Source of the DNA: Halobacteriovorax vibrionivorans
GTDB taxonomy: Bacteria; Bdellovibrionota; Bacteriovoracia; Bacteriovoracales; Bacteriovoracaceae
DNA: 64,000 nt
NCBI RefSeq assembly: GCF_003346865.1
Contig: NZ_QDKL01000002.1
Span: 558,001-622,000 of the forward strand
Reading direction: 5' to 3'
Shown one piece after another: positions 31,348 to 40,664 of the stretch (within the stretch, counting starts at the first letter, position 1; every line of letters begins with the position of its first letter). The notes beneath the pieces were generated by a model that was given only the letters and a program-made list of their open reading frames with translations, did not search any database and was not told the DNA's origin. Made by a program: the position numbers and the translations under genes.

Positions 31348-32420
31348 TAAGTCTTCCTATGTTCTTTCTTATTAATAAATCGAGAACGTGCATCAATGCT
31401 AAGTGTAGCAGGATACTTAATACGACTCTCATAATTTCTTAGGGCATAATTAGCAATCATGGCACCATTATCTGTACAATATTTAGGTTCAACAAAGAAT
31501 ACGTTCTTATACTTCTCTTTTAAAACTTTTCTTAGATAGCTATTACAAGCGACACCGCCTCCCACAACAACAGGGAGATTCTTATGTCCCAACTCTCCAG
31601 CTTTCTCAATTGCATAGCGAAGCTTAAGCTTTAGGGCCGACACAATAGCGTGCTGATAAGAAGCACAAATATCTTTTGTATCCTGATTAATATCTTCAGG
31701 AGACTTCACATAATAGTCTGGATTCTTCTCTAGAAACGTTCTCAGGGCCGTCTTCACACCTGAAAAACTTAGGTTACAATCTTTTGAAGTCTTAAGTCCC
31801 ACAGGGAATTCAAAACGATTGATATCACCTTCTTTTGCTAGATCATCAATAATTCGGCCAGCAGGATAACCAAGTCCCATTAGCTTTCCGCCTTTGTCAT
31901 AGGCCTCACCTGCGGCATCATCAATTGTTGAGCCAAGAACTTCCACATCATCACTTGCGCGAACAAGAGTGTAGAGACTGTGGCCTCCACTTACAAGAAG
32001 CCCGATATATGGATAAGTCACTTCATGAGTGAGATGAACTGCTTCAAGATGAGCAAAGAGGTGGTTTACCGCAAAGATATCCACTTTCTTTAAAAGAGAA
32101 ATCGTCTTGGCCGCATTTAGTCCCGTTAAAAGTGGACCAAGGAGTCCTGGGAAAGTCGTTACACCAACAAGATCAATATCTGAAAGTGTCACACCTGCTT
32201 TTTTAATGGTTACATCTAAGAGCGGGGCCAATTTATCGAGGTGATTTCGAGAAGCAATTTCAGGAACAACCCCACCCCATTGGGCAAGCATTTGTTCTTG
32301 TGAAAATAACTCAAATGCCAAAACTTCAGGAGCCTGCCCAGAAGTTGGATCACCTTTAAGAACCGCCACAGACGTGTCGTCACAACTTGTTTCAATGCCT
32401 AAAATATACTTTTGACTCAC
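31347..32420 (-). CDS. tsaD: tRNA threonylcarbamoyladenosine transferase TsaD
   Basis: 357 residues. ILGIETSCDDTSVAVL, the metal-binding HLFAHLEAVHL, LLVSGGHSLY and GGVACNSYLR are the family motifs. With TsaB/C/E it makes t6A37 in tRNAs. It starts an operon with rsmA and smpB; its promoter lies in the ~50 bp before it. Confidence 0.97.
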   Translation of the reverse strand: MSQKYILGIETSCDDTSVAVLKGDPTSGQAPEVLAFELFSQEQMLAQWGGVVPEIASRNHLDKLAPLLDVTIKKAGVTLSDIDLVGVTTFPGLLGPLLTGLNAAKTISLLKKVDIFAVNHLFAHLEAVHLTHEVTYPYIGLLVSGGHSLYTLVRASDDVEVLGSTIDDAAGEAYDKGGKLMGLGYPAGRIIDDLAKEGDINRFEFPVGLKTSKDCNLSFSGVKTALRTFLEKNPDYYVKSPEDINQDTKDICASYQHAIVSALKLKLRYAIEKAGELGHKNLPVVVGGGVACNSYLRKVLKEKYKNVFFVEPKYCTDNGAMIANYALRNYESRIKYPATLSIDARSRFINKKEHRKT

Positions 32421-32470
32421 AGCTTATTACCGTTTTTTAAGTTATTGATTTATTTAGGTGCACCCTATCA

Positions 32471-33814
32471 CTATTTGAGAATTTTATCGACAATTTTGAC
32501 AATTTTTTCAAAGTGATCTTTGGAAAAGTTGGCCTGCATATGCTTTGCGATGTCTTCACTATACTCAAGATCGTAGTGATACTCTTCCATCTTCTTAGCT
32601 AGCTCATGGGCCACAATAAAAACTGCTGTTAAGGGCTTAATTTGTTTAGCATATAGCCCACGGGGAAAACCATTTCCATCAGGTCTTTCGTGGTGATTGA
32701 TGAGAATTTCGTAAAGATTCTGGTCATTTATCCCCTCTTTTTCAAGAGTTTCAGATATCAGACGCCCGTGACTTAGAACAATATTCTTATCATAATCACT
32801 TAGCTCGGCCTTAAGAAGCTCTCCTTGAGAAGAGATGCGAGCAAGTGACTCATCTTCTAAGAGAAGATCGTGGTAAACAGAAGTCAGAATAATCGTTTCA
32901 ATATTATCTTTCTTTCCCCAGGCCAGCTGCTTTAGGATTTCAACACCTAAGATACTTGTTAGGTAGCAGTGGTCATAGAGGTAATTTGTCATCTGCTCTC
33001 TTTCTGCCAAGAGATTCTTTAGTTTCACACTACCTTGGGATAGTTTTTTAAGATTTGATACATAACTATCCACCACGGCCATGGAACCTTCACTAATTCC
33101 ATAATTTCCAACGAGTCTCTTTAGAGTCATAATCGACTTTTGAGCAATATCAAGATGTTCAGCTGGCGTTGATGGGTCGTATTTTAGAAATGAAACTTCA
33201 CCTGCATTAACGACAAATTCATCCAGATCATCTTTATTGATATAGAGATAATTAATATCGCGATCAAGATAACTTTCAATTTGAGAGATTGTAAAAGTAT
33301 CTCCCCTTTTGATGACCTTAACAAATTTTGAATCACTAAGTTTTACATAGGTATCACAAAGAGCAATGGTTCCTCTAAGGAAGTACTCTGTATTGATTTT
33401 CTTATAAGCTGTTCGAGATTGAACAAAGCTTGAAGGGCCACTCAATTCCGTGACGATATTTTCAAATGAGACATAAGAAAATGGTTTTGGAAGGTGCGCT
33501 CTTTTTAAGTGATAAGTAATATCACGTTCAAAGTTTATAAACTCTGCTTCAGTGAATGATGTAATCGTTAGAGTTGGAATATTTAACGACTTACTATCGA
33601 GAAAAGAGAAAATATCCTCGTCCCCATCGCGAAAGTACTCTGAAATAATAAGATGATAATTACCAGACGCATTGAGCTTGGCCTTAAGATCCTTAAAGCT
33701 AGCAACGCGCGTGATATTTGAATCTTGGAACGTGTTCTCGATACCTAAGACGTATATATCACTTAATTCAAAATCTGGTTCCGCAATTAAGACGTTAAAA
33801 CTCATAGAAGACAT
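32471..33814 (-). CDS. Degenerate receiver plus HD-GYP-like domain protein
   Basis: 447 residues. The N-terminal ~120 resemble a response-regulator fold (NVLIAEPDFELS, YHLIISEYF) without the usual phospho-Asp pattern. The C-terminal part shows VYHDLLLEDE (HD) and HHERPDGNGFPRG, a variant of the HD-GYP motif HHE..DG.GYP. The GYP triad reads GFP. It may degrade cyclic di-GMP or only sense it. Start may be the ATG at 33803-33805 instead. Bdellovibrio-type predators have several such proteins. Confidence 0.75.
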   Translation of the reverse strand: MSSMSFNVLIAEPDFELSDIYVLGIENTFQDSNITRVASFKDLKAKLNASGNYHLIISEYFRDGDEDIFSFLDSKSLNIPTLTITSFTEAEFINFERDITYHLKRAHLPKPFSYVSFENIVTELSGPSSFVQSRTAYKKINTEYFLRGTIALCDTYVKLSDSKFVKVIKRGDTFTISQIESYLDRDINYLYINKDDLDEFVVNAGEVSFLKYDPSTPAEHLDIAQKSIMTLKRLVGNYGISEGSMAVVDSYVSNLKKLSQGSVKLKNLLAEREQMTNYLYDHCYLTSILGVEILKQLAWGKKDNIETIILTSVYHDLLLEDESLARISSQGELLKAELSDYDKNIVLSHGRLISETLEKEGINDQNLYEILINHHERPDGNGFPRGLYAKQIKPLTAVFIVAHELAKKMEEYHYDLEYSEDIAKHMQANFSKDHFEKIVKIVDKILK

Positions 33815-33858
33815 TTTAACACTTGCCCAATTTTTTCCCTAGATGGAACTTTATGCTT

Positions 33859-34797
33859 TTATCTCACCCAGTAAAGCACCATTCCAATATAGCAGGCCAA
33901 GAAAATACTCCCCGCAATACGATAAAATGCTCTCTTCATATAAGAGATTGCAATTAAGAAAAGTGCTGCAAATACCAGAGCACAAACCTCAGGTATAAAA
34001 TTTTCTGAAATTTTAATTTTATAAAAGACCAAGCTTCCAAGAACGAAGGCCACGTTGAAAATATTTGAACCGATGATATTTCCTGTGATGATATCGGAGT
34101 TCTTTCCCTTCTTTACTGTCATGATTGCCGTAACAAGTTCAGGAAATGAAGTTCCAAAGGCCACAAAAATAGCAGAGATAACATAACTTGAAATGCCAAA
34201 TGCCAAGGCAAGCCCAGTTCCACTCTTAACTAGTAACTCTCCCCCACCATATAAAAGGGCAAAGCCAGCAAAAAGGTGAAGAATCTCTTTCATTTTAATT
34301 TCATCTTCTTTATGACTTGGTTTTTCAGGGTCGGCCATATGGGCGCGCTCTTTTTTCATCTCTCTAAATGTGTCAAAGAGGTAGAAGGCCATGAAGCCAA
34401 GAAGAAGAGCACTTCCCCACCAGTAGATTTGCTCTTGTAAGAGAACAACACCTAAGATTGCAGTAAGAATTAAATGAAGAATTAATTGTCTCTTAATATC
34501 TGCTGAGGTCAAAAAGAGTCTTCCAAGAAGTCCCGAGACCCCTAGGATCAAAAAGAGGTTGGCAATATTTGAGCCCACAATATTTCCCAGAGCAATCCCT
34601 GGATCACCGCGATAGCTTGCTAGCTGAGAGACGAAGAATTCTGGAAGCGATGTTCCAAATCCTACGATTAAAAGTCCAATAACTAAAGGAGATAGTCCTA
34701 AAGCAAGACCAATTTTCTCTGCAGACTCAAGAGCAAACTCGGCCCCATAATAAAGCATAACAATAGCAAGAACTAATAACACAACTTGTAAAACCAT
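33859..34797 (-). CDS. CaCA-family Na+/Ca2+ exchanger-like membrane protein
   Basis: 312 residues in two homologous halves, each with an alpha-repeat: GFGTSLPEFFVSQLA with GNIVGSNIANLF, and AFGTSFPELVTAIM with GNIIGSNIFNV. About ten transmembrane segments and a charged central loop (KKERAHMADPEKPSHKEDE). Like YrbG of E. coli. It exports Ca2+ or K+/Na+ across the inner membrane. Divergent from the gene at 34821. Confidence 0.9.
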   Translation of the reverse strand: MVLQVVLLVLAIVMLYYGAEFALESAEKIGLALGLSPLVIGLLIVGFGTSLPEFFVSQLASYRGDPGIALGNIVGSNIANLFLILGVSGLLGRLFLTSADIKRQLILHLILTAILGVVLLQEQIYWWGSALLLGFMAFYLFDTFREMKKERAHMADPEKPSHKEDEIKMKEILHLFAGFALLYGGGELLVKSGTGLALAFGISSYVISAIFVAFGTSFPELVTAIMTVKKGKNSDIITGNIIGSNIFNVAFVLGSLVFYKIKISENFIPEVCALVFAALFLIAISYMKRAFYRIAGSIFLACYIGMVLYWVR

Positions 34798-34820
34798 AAA
34801 TTATTTCCAATAATTAACAT

Positions 34821-35312
34821 ATGTTAAATTTAAAACGCATTTATCTTCAGTTTAGCAAAAAGAATTTCAAATTCCTAAATATTTCGTCGTGCTTTATTGC
34901 CGACATCTTTGTTGCTGCCTATATCTATATTCTCTATACAGATCCTAAGCTGTATGAGGATTATTTAAGCACCACAGCAAAAATGATGGAACAAGTAGAT
35001 AAGGCCAGTGCATCAATGATGAAAGACCCTGTCTTTCAAAAACAAATTGTGGATCTGATGATTCAATCGGCCATAACTCTTATTTGTATCTATCTCATCA
35101 TTCATCTCTTCATATACCTCTTTCGTTTCTATGATAAGAAATTTGCTGACGGCTACCTAAAATTCTATTGTTGGACGGCAGGTGTACTGATGCCAATTGT
35201 GGCCTTATGGGATTTTTCAAATCCCCTAGTATTGATGTTTATGATTCCAGGAATCATTCTTCTCTTTAATGCATTTGGCTTTAAGTACCAGAGACAAATG
35301 AAGGAAGAATAA
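34821..35312 (+). CDS. Small membrane protein of unknown function
   Basis: 163 residues with four hydrophobic helices (about 20-40, 72-95, 108-125, 133-152) and a short amphipathic stretch (TAKMMEQVDKASASMMKDP) between helix 1 and 2. The start has no clear ribosome site. The last 32 bp overlap the convergent gene at 35281. No family recognised. Confidence 0.55.
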   Translation: MLNLKRIYLQFSKKNFKFLNISSCFIADIFVAAYIYILYTDPKLYEDYLSTTAKMMEQVDKASASMMKDPVFQKQIVDLMIQSAITLICIYLIIHLFIYLFRFYDKKFADGYLKFYCWTAGVLMPIVALWDFSNPLVLMFMIPGIILLFNAFGFKYQRQMKEE

Positions 35313-36246
35313 AATTTGTTAAATGAGGAAGAGTCCAATCAGGCATACTGCGAGCCTGGCCTTTGGCTTTCTGAAGTCCGCATACAGCAAGTAAGAATGA
35401 ATCAAAGGCACGAACATTTTTTACAATGATCTCTAAATCATTATCATAGATAAAGATCCCTAGCTTATTTTCAATCTTTTTCACAATATCAAGACGGGCC
35501 TCAATTCCAAGATCAAGATCTGTTAGATTTAAGATATTCTTTTTTAGAATGATACGACTCTTTAATAATTCTAAAAGAATGAGGTTTACATGCCCTTCAT
35601 AAAAGAAACACTCCTGAGGGAAGTGTCTTTTCATATAAGAAAAGCGTGAAAGCATCATGAGTGATGTATTTCCAAATGAATCAAAAGTTGTATTAAAGAG
35701 TTCTAAGAGTTGATCGTGATATGAGCACCAAATCCAAAAATCAAGTGAGCGATTCCAATAAGGAACAAAACCTTTTTTCAATCTTCTCTTAAATGACTTT
35801 GATAACATGAAGTCCTGAGACTCTTTAGAAAAAGTATCGCGATCAAAGTGAGTGAGATCTTCAAAATTTCTTCTTCTCTCATACTCTTTTGGATTTTCTT
35901 CTTCCATCTTTCGATCAATTTCTAAGATGGCCGTAATATCTTCTCTCACCTTCTCCACATGCCCCACTGGACACTTGGCAACACCAGGACACTTTAGATT
36001 ACACTCATGACAGGCCGGGCGAGAAAGAGGAAAATCTACAATGACGTGTTTCAAATCGTATTTATCAATCCACTGATTGAGAATATCATCTCCATCAGAG
36101 TATTCATCTTCATCTTTTACATCCAGAATAGACTTAAGAAACCAACGTCCGCTTTCTTTATGGTGATCAAGTAGGCAAAAAAAGAAATTATCTCTTCTTC
36201 CTCCCTTCATTGAAAGTCCGGCGACGCGATTAAAAGTTAAGTTCAT
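35281..36246 (-). CDS. DUF429-like predicted nuclease-fold protein with Cys cluster
   Basis: 321 residues. N-terminal FNRVAGLSMKGG, FFFCLLDH and HVIVDFPLS resemble the RNase-H-like fold of DUF429 proteins; PACHECNLKCPGVAKC supplies four cysteines, probably for zinc. The rest is helical with an aromatic patch (YWNRSLDFWIWCSYHDQ). It starts 4 bp inside the GHMP-kinase gene end, so it belongs to the salvage operon. Function not established. Confidence 0.5.
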   Translation of the reverse strand: MNLTFNRVAGLSMKGGRRDNFFFCLLDHHKESGRWFLKSILDVKDEDEYSDGDDILNQWIDKYDLKHVIVDFPLSRPACHECNLKCPGVAKCPVGHVEKVREDITAILEIDRKMEEENPKEYERRRNFEDLTHFDRDTFSKESQDFMLSKSFKRRLKKGFVPYWNRSLDFWIWCSYHDQLLELFNTTFDSFGNTSLMMLSRFSYMKRHFPQECFFYEGHVNLILLELLKSRIILKKNILNLTDLDLGIEARLDIVKKIENKLGIFIYDNDLEIIVKNVRAFDSFLLAVCGLQKAKGQARSMPDWTLPHLTNFILPSFVSGT

Positions 36247-37259
36247 AGTGGCGCTTCAACACTAAACTCTAAGACTTTCATCTTTGAGCGTGTAATCTCC
36301 TTTAATACAGCTTCTTTATGTTGTGGGCCGTGAGCAAGAATGAAACATCCGCCTCCACCAGCTCCACAAACCTTCATACCAATAACATGCCCACTTTCTC
36401 TAAGTTTTGAATAGAGAGATCTCATGTCATCAGTAACAATTCCTGAAAATAGTTTTTCTCTTTGTGCACCTTCACGACAAAGAAGTCCAAGAAAGTCATC
36501 AAATTGCCCATCTTTAATTGCGCGATAAGCAGAGAATGTTAAGTCGCGAATTGTTGCAAGCCCTTCTCTTACACCATTTTCATGATCAAAGAAGTCTTTG
36601 TAAACTTGCCAATTATTAATTGCTGAAAGCCTTAGCTTTCCAGAATAAACTAAAGTTAAATGAGACTCTAAGAAGTTTTTAAAAGAGTCACTATAAAGTT
36701 GTTCAACTGCAATCGCACTATCTGTTGCCTTTAGAGCAAGAACCCCTCCGTAAAGAGCTGGATAATAATCTTGGTAGCCACAAGGGCCCTTATTTAAGAT
36801 CTTCGATTCAATATTTTGAACCGTATTGATGGCCGTTTGGCGATCAAATTCCCGATCAGTAAAATCACATAGCGCTTTATAGACAGTCACACCCATTGAT
36901 GAAGAGCCACCAAGGCCAGCACCAGGAGGCGATCCCGATTCAGTCGTAAGACGTATTCCACTCGTTAACTGAAAGTGGTGAAGAATTTGAGCAAGAAATG
37001 AAAGTGGCCCAAAGGTCTCACCTTCGAAATCTTCATTTGTGAAATCGACACTAGAATGGCGAGTTGTTGATTCATAATCAATTGAAACAAACTCAACACC
37101 TTCATAGTCAATTTCTTCAACAATAACCTTGGCCTTAAGTGATGTTGCCAAGTTTAGTGTAATTGTATTTCTAAGAACCTGATTGATAGGAACAATATCG
37201 AGAGTTCCCCCTAAGAGATCAACTCTTACAGATCCTTCATTTGAAGCACTTTTAACCAT
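36243..37259 (-). CDS. GHMP-family sugar kinase
   Basis: 338 residues from the ATG at 37257-37259, 8 bp inside the end of hpt. VRVDLLGGTLDI is the N-terminal strand and turn, GSPPGAGLGGSSSMG the GHMP ATP-binding motif 2, and KVCGAGGGGCF motif 3. Nearest relatives by pattern are heptose/fucose kinases (HddA-like) and other GHMP sugar kinases. It phosphorylates a sugar or mevalonate-type substrate; which one is open. Its place in a nucleobase-salvage operon is unusual. Confidence 0.8.
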   Translation of the reverse strand: MVKSASNEGSVRVDLLGGTLDIVPINQVLRNTITLNLATSLKAKVIVEEIDYEGVEFVSIDYESTTRHSSVDFTNEDFEGETFGPLSFLAQILHHFQLTSGIRLTTESGSPPGAGLGGSSSMGVTVYKALCDFTDREFDRQTAINTVQNIESKILNKGPCGYQDYYPALYGGVLALKATDSAIAVEQLYSDSFKNFLESHLTLVYSGKLRLSAINNWQVYKDFFDHENGVREGLATIRDLTFSAYRAIKDGQFDDFLGLLCREGAQREKLFSGIVTDDMRSLYSKLRESGHVIGMKVCGAGGGGCFILAHGPQHKEAVLKEITRSKMKVLEFSVEAPL

Positions 37260-37764
37260 TATAAATTCCAATATACGGCAGCTCTCTATAGCGTCCGTCA
37301 AAGTCTAGGCCGTAGCCAATAACAAATTTATCTTCAATTTCAAAACCAAGATAATCAATCGAAACTGGATGTGCAGTCTTTGCAGGCTTATGCAGTAATG
37401 TTGCAAGTTTAATTGATTTTGGTTCTCTTTCTTTTAGTAGAACGTTCAACTCACTAATTGTAAGTCCTGTATCCACAATATCTTCAACAAGAACAACGTT
37501 CTTGCCTTTAATATCAACTTTAATATCTTTAGTGATTGTAATCTTTCCTGTACTTTCTGTTCCCTTATAAGAGCTAGCTCCAATAAAGTCGAAATAAACA
37601 GGAGACTTCATCTGACGAATAAGATCGGCCACGAAAATAAATGCACCATTTAACACACCAACGACCACAACCTCTTCTCCGCCGAAGTCTTGATCAATTT
37701 GCCTAGCTAATTCTTTAATACGTGATTCAATTTTCTCTTGAGAAATATAAGTTTCAATGGCCAT
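37252..37764 (-). CDS. hpt: Hypoxanthine phosphoribosyltransferase
   Basis: 170 residues. VVGVLNGAFIFVADLIR, the PRPP loop NVVLVEDIVDTGLTI and the C-terminal motif FVIGYGLDFDGRYRELPYIG are diagnostic. It salvages hypoxanthine/guanine to IMP/GMP. For a predator feeding on prey nucleic acids this pathway is central. 12 bp downstream of the upp-like gene; overlaps the kinase start. Confidence 0.95.
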   Translation of the reverse strand: MAIETYISQEKIESRIKELARQIDQDFGGEEVVVVGVLNGAFIFVADLIRQMKSPVYFDFIGASSYKGTESTGKITITKDIKVDIKGKNVVLVEDIVDTGLTISELNVLLKEREPKSIKLATLLHKPAKTAHPVSIDYLGFEIEDKFVIGYGLDFDGRYRELPYIGIYNG

Positions 37765-37776
37765 AAACTTTCCTTA

Positions 37777-38619
37777 CTATACAAATGAGTTATTTAAGAT
37801 TTCACCGACACCACCTGCTCCTGGTACGATGTATTGTTTTCCAGTTAAACCAACTTCCTCATCCCAAAGAGTTCCAGGAACTGTTTTTAAAACGTGCTCC
37901 GGAGAAAGTCCTCGATCAAGCCTTAGCGCATAGATCTCCACATCAGGATGATCCTTTTGCATACGCTTAATATACTCAGGCGTTACAATGAGATTAATCG
38001 AAATATATTTTAAGGCCTTGCCCTTAACTTGATCTTTGTAGTGTCCAACCGCAAAAGACATGGAACCACCAGTTGCCCCCATTGGATCAGGAAGAATGAC
38101 AATAGCACCCTCTTGGCCGCCACCAATCTTTGATCCACTAACATCCACTCCAATCACTTGTTCATTTTCATCTACCTTACGATTAACATAGAAATGATCC
38201 TGACGGATTAAAGAAGAGTTTAAGAAATAGTTTAGATTTTCAAAGCAAACGTGACTTGGGAAAGTTCCTGCGCGCGCAAGATCCACACAAACAACAGGTT
38301 GCTCTTTCTTTATGACCTCTTGATCAAAAACGGCCTTATCTGTAAGCCCTGCCATACGAGAGCGAACTTCAATAACTTCCTTAGGAAATGAATTTCCAAG
38401 TACTGCTTCAAGAAGAATAAAGTATAGCTTTTGTATTAAGTGATTGAGTTCTGGCTGAATGACGCCTTCATTTGAAAAGCGCGCTAATAAGCTTTCTGCC
38501 AAAGGATTGGAGAGAATGTAAACATTCTCTCCATATTTGTGTTCGATTTGACTTATTTTAAAATCGTTAGATTCGTAGTGTACGTCTTTAAGTTTTGATA
38601 TTTTAGATTGTGTTTTCAT
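37777..38619 (-). CDS. Uracil phosphoribosyltransferase-like protein with N-terminal extension
   Basis: 280 residues, about 70 longer than typical Upp. The PRPP-binding motif VILPDPMGATGGSM and the C-terminal VGLTGKQYIVPGAGGVGE correspond to the uracil-binding region. A ~30-residue N-terminal extension and internal insertions (near YVNRKVDENEQVIG) are present, so the substrate may differ slightly. It lies between tdk (17-bp overlap) and hpt, supporting pyrimidine salvage. Confidence 0.8.
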   Translation of the reverse strand: MKTQSKISKLKDVHYESNDFKISQIEHKYGENVYILSNPLAESLLARFSNEGVIQPELNHLIQKLYFILLEAVLGNSFPKEVIEVRSRMAGLTDKAVFDQEVIKKEQPVVCVDLARAGTFPSHVCFENLNYFLNSSLIRQDHFYVNRKVDENEQVIGVDVSGSKIGGGQEGAIVILPDPMGATGGSMSFAVGHYKDQVKGKALKYISINLIVTPEYIKRMQKDHPDVEIYALRLDRGLSPEHVLKTVPGTLWDEEVGLTGKQYIVPGAGGVGEILNNSFV

Positions 38620-39265
38620 TTTCCAATTTCACCTCGCTCTTAGAGTTTACCTCTTTTAAGCCTCCAAGTGAAATTGAAAATGCCTTAACATCTTGATCTT
38701 CATCTAAATAATCATAGTGAGCACGACATCTTGCTTCATATAAATCGGCCTCTCCCACAAGAACAGTTTTCTTATTCTCACTTGGTAGTCGATATGTTTT
38801 CGAAGCTGGTGCACCACAAACAGTACAGATGGCCTGAATCTTCATGACATCGTCTGCGATACATAGAAGCTCTGGCATTGGACCAAAAGCTTTTGATTTA
38901 AAGTCTTGATCTAGGCCTGCACAAATAACGCGAATTCCGCGACGAGCAAGTTTAGAAACGACTTTGATAATTGTGTTATCGAAGAATTGAACCTCATCAA
39001 TTGCCACGATACGAGTTGAATCATAAACCTTCTGTAAGATTTCAACTGCATCCTTAACCGGTTCTGCTTCCACATGACGTGAAGAATGACTTACGACATT
39101 TGTCTTGTGATAACGGTCATCAATAACAGGTTTGAAAATTTGAACTTTTTGACGAGCAATTTGTGCTCGAGTTACTCGACGGATTAACTCTTCCGTCTTC
39201 CCAGAAAACATTGGTCCGCATACGACCTCAATGCCGCCGGTTTGGTGTGCGTGGCTTGCGTACAT
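38603..39265 (-). CDS. tdk: Thymidine kinase
   Basis: 220 residues. P-loop GPMFSGKTEELIRR, Walker B/lasso IDEVQFFD, ICAGLDQDF and the zinc-ribbon CTVC with a late Cys are those of type II TK. It phosphorylates thymidine taken up from prey. First gene of the salvage operon tdk-upp-hpt-GHMP kinase-DUF429-like. Confidence 0.95.
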   Translation of the reverse strand: MYASHAHQTGGIEVVCGPMFSGKTEELIRRVTRAQIARQKVQIFKPVIDDRYHKTNVVSHSSRHVEAEPVKDAVEILQKVYDSTRIVAIDEVQFFDNTIIKVVSKLARRGIRVICAGLDQDFKSKAFGPMPELLCIADDVMKIQAICTVCGAPASKTYRLPSENKKTVLVGEADLYEARCRAHYDYLDEDQDVKAFSISLGGLKEVNSKSEVKLENENTI

Positions 39266-39326
39266 TGACTTAAACTCCTATTAATGTCAGATTTTTTTGT
39301 GTTGTGTCTCTAGGATTTATTATGAC

Positions 39327-39346
39327 GGCCTAAGGGTTTTTAGGCC
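39327..39346. terminator. Hairpin before tdk
   Basis: GGCCTAA and TTAGGCC with a GGGTTT loop between tdk and the Yip1-like gene upstream. Likely ends the upstream minus-strand gene at 39397, though no clear T run follows on the minus strand. Confidence 0.4.
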
Positions 39347-39396
39347 ACTTACATCTTCTATCAAAAATTGAAAGCAACGCAACGAGTGCAGTGAGC

Positions 39397-40068
39397 CTAA
39401 ATAAAGCTTATGATGAGACTGATGTACATTAGCATCACGAGGAAAAGCCCTACGATCAGTATTAATGGGGATAAGAGAATAAAGAAGCTTTGCACAAAAG
39501 AAAACCTCAGATTATAACGCAGTCCAAAATACAAGTAGACCACTTGAGAAACAAATTTTAAAAAGTCCCCAAAGATTGGAATGATTAAAAAGAAATTCCC
39601 TACGAGCGACGCAGCAATCGTATCTTCAAGATTAACTCCCTCAAGATCCTTATCAAAGAGTCCCGCAAAAAGAGAAATCACCACTCGCCAGAATTTAACA
39701 AAAACCCAGGCAGAAAGTGGGAAGAAGACAACTTTAAATAGTGTCGAAAATAAGAAAGCCTTTTGTTGAAATTCACTTGATGAGAAAATTGCAGGAAGAA
39801 AGCCTTCCTTTGCCATTTGCGCAGATAAGAGAATACCGATATGAATTTGTACCAGTGAATAGAGGCCATAGATTAGAACAAATGGCCAAGAGGCCAATGT
39901 AAAATCAGTAAACTTTAATTGTACTCCTCGTCGACTCTCATCTTTTACGATTTCAAAGAGACGCGCTTCGCGAATCTTTTCGAGCTCTTCCCTGTGGCTT
40001 GCTATATTTGAATTAACAAGTTTTGGATAAAGGAGGTACTTAATATATTGCTGATAAATGCTAATCAC
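39397..40068 (-). CDS. Yip1-like membrane protein
   Basis: 223 residues with five hydrophobic segments in the last ~160. FPLSAWVFVKFWRVVISLFAG and SLVGNFFLIIPIFGDFLKFVSQVVYLYFGLRY resemble the Yip1-type inner membrane domain of bacteria. The N-terminus is cytosolic and helical. 48 bp downstream of the DUF4340-like gene's minus-strand end. Role unknown. Confidence 0.6.
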   Translation of the reverse strand: MISIYQQYIKYLLYPKLVNSNIASHREELEKIREARLFEIVKDESRRGVQLKFTDFTLASWPFVLIYGLYSLVQIHIGILLSAQMAKEGFLPAIFSSSEFQQKAFLFSTLFKVVFFPLSAWVFVKFWRVVISLFAGLFDKDLEGVNLEDTIAASLVGNFFLIIPIFGDFLKFVSQVVYLYFGLRYNLRFSFVQSFFILLSPLILIVGLFLVMLMYISLIISFI

Positions 40069-40115
40069 GTTTTTATTTTAATTGAATTCCAAATAAATGA
40101 AAATAGAACAATGAC

Positions 40116-40664
40116 CTACTCTTTTAGTTCACTATAAAAGAATGATTCTGGCGTTTGGAGAACTTCACGAAATTTTTGATACGGAATGCTTGAGCGAAGT
40201 CGATCCTTATCCTTCATATCAGCTGGAAAGGCAGTCTCAAAGCGAGCAATAAGCCAATGCTTCTTCTTATCTGATTCAACTAACATATAAAATTGCTGAC
40301 TAATGGCTATCTTTTGCCCAAGGATAAATGAGACCTCTTTACCATTTTCAAAAATAAATTTTAATTTTGGAGGATTCTCCAAAGAAAGAAGTTCCTCTTT
40401 TACTTCTTCATTATTTAAGATTCGATCAACCTTAAGCTTTTGCAATTCCTCATAGAATAATTTTAGATTCTCATCTTTCGTTTTCTTAAGATCAATACTT
40501 GCACCAGAAATTTTAATTCCTGTCACTTGCCCGTAACTTGATAAGGCAAGTATCTCTCGTTTTTGCTTAATCTCTTGTGCCTGATCCTGCTCATCTCTTT
40601 CAACCGTAAAATAAGCGGCCGTTATTGTAAGAATCAAAATGATTAGTAGATAGACATTTTTCAT
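40116..40664 (-). CDS. DUF4340-like protein of a gliding-type ABC cluster
   Basis: 182 residues with one N-terminal membrane helix and a periplasmic beta domain (ALSSYGQVTGIKISGASIDLKK, NPPKLKFIFENGKEVSFILGQ, FYMLVESDKKKHWLIARFE). DUF4340 proteins follow GldG-like genes in many bacteria. The start overlaps the stop of the GldG-like gene by one base. It likely acts in the same complex. Confidence 0.65.
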   Translation of the reverse strand: MKNVYLLIILILTITAAYFTVERDEQDQAQEIKQKREILALSSYGQVTGIKISGASIDLKKTKDENLKLFYEELQKLKVDRILNNEEVKEELLSLENPPKLKFIFENGKEVSFILGQKIAISQQFYMLVESDKKKHWLIARFETAFPADMKDKDRLRSSIPYQKFREVLQTPESFFYSELKE

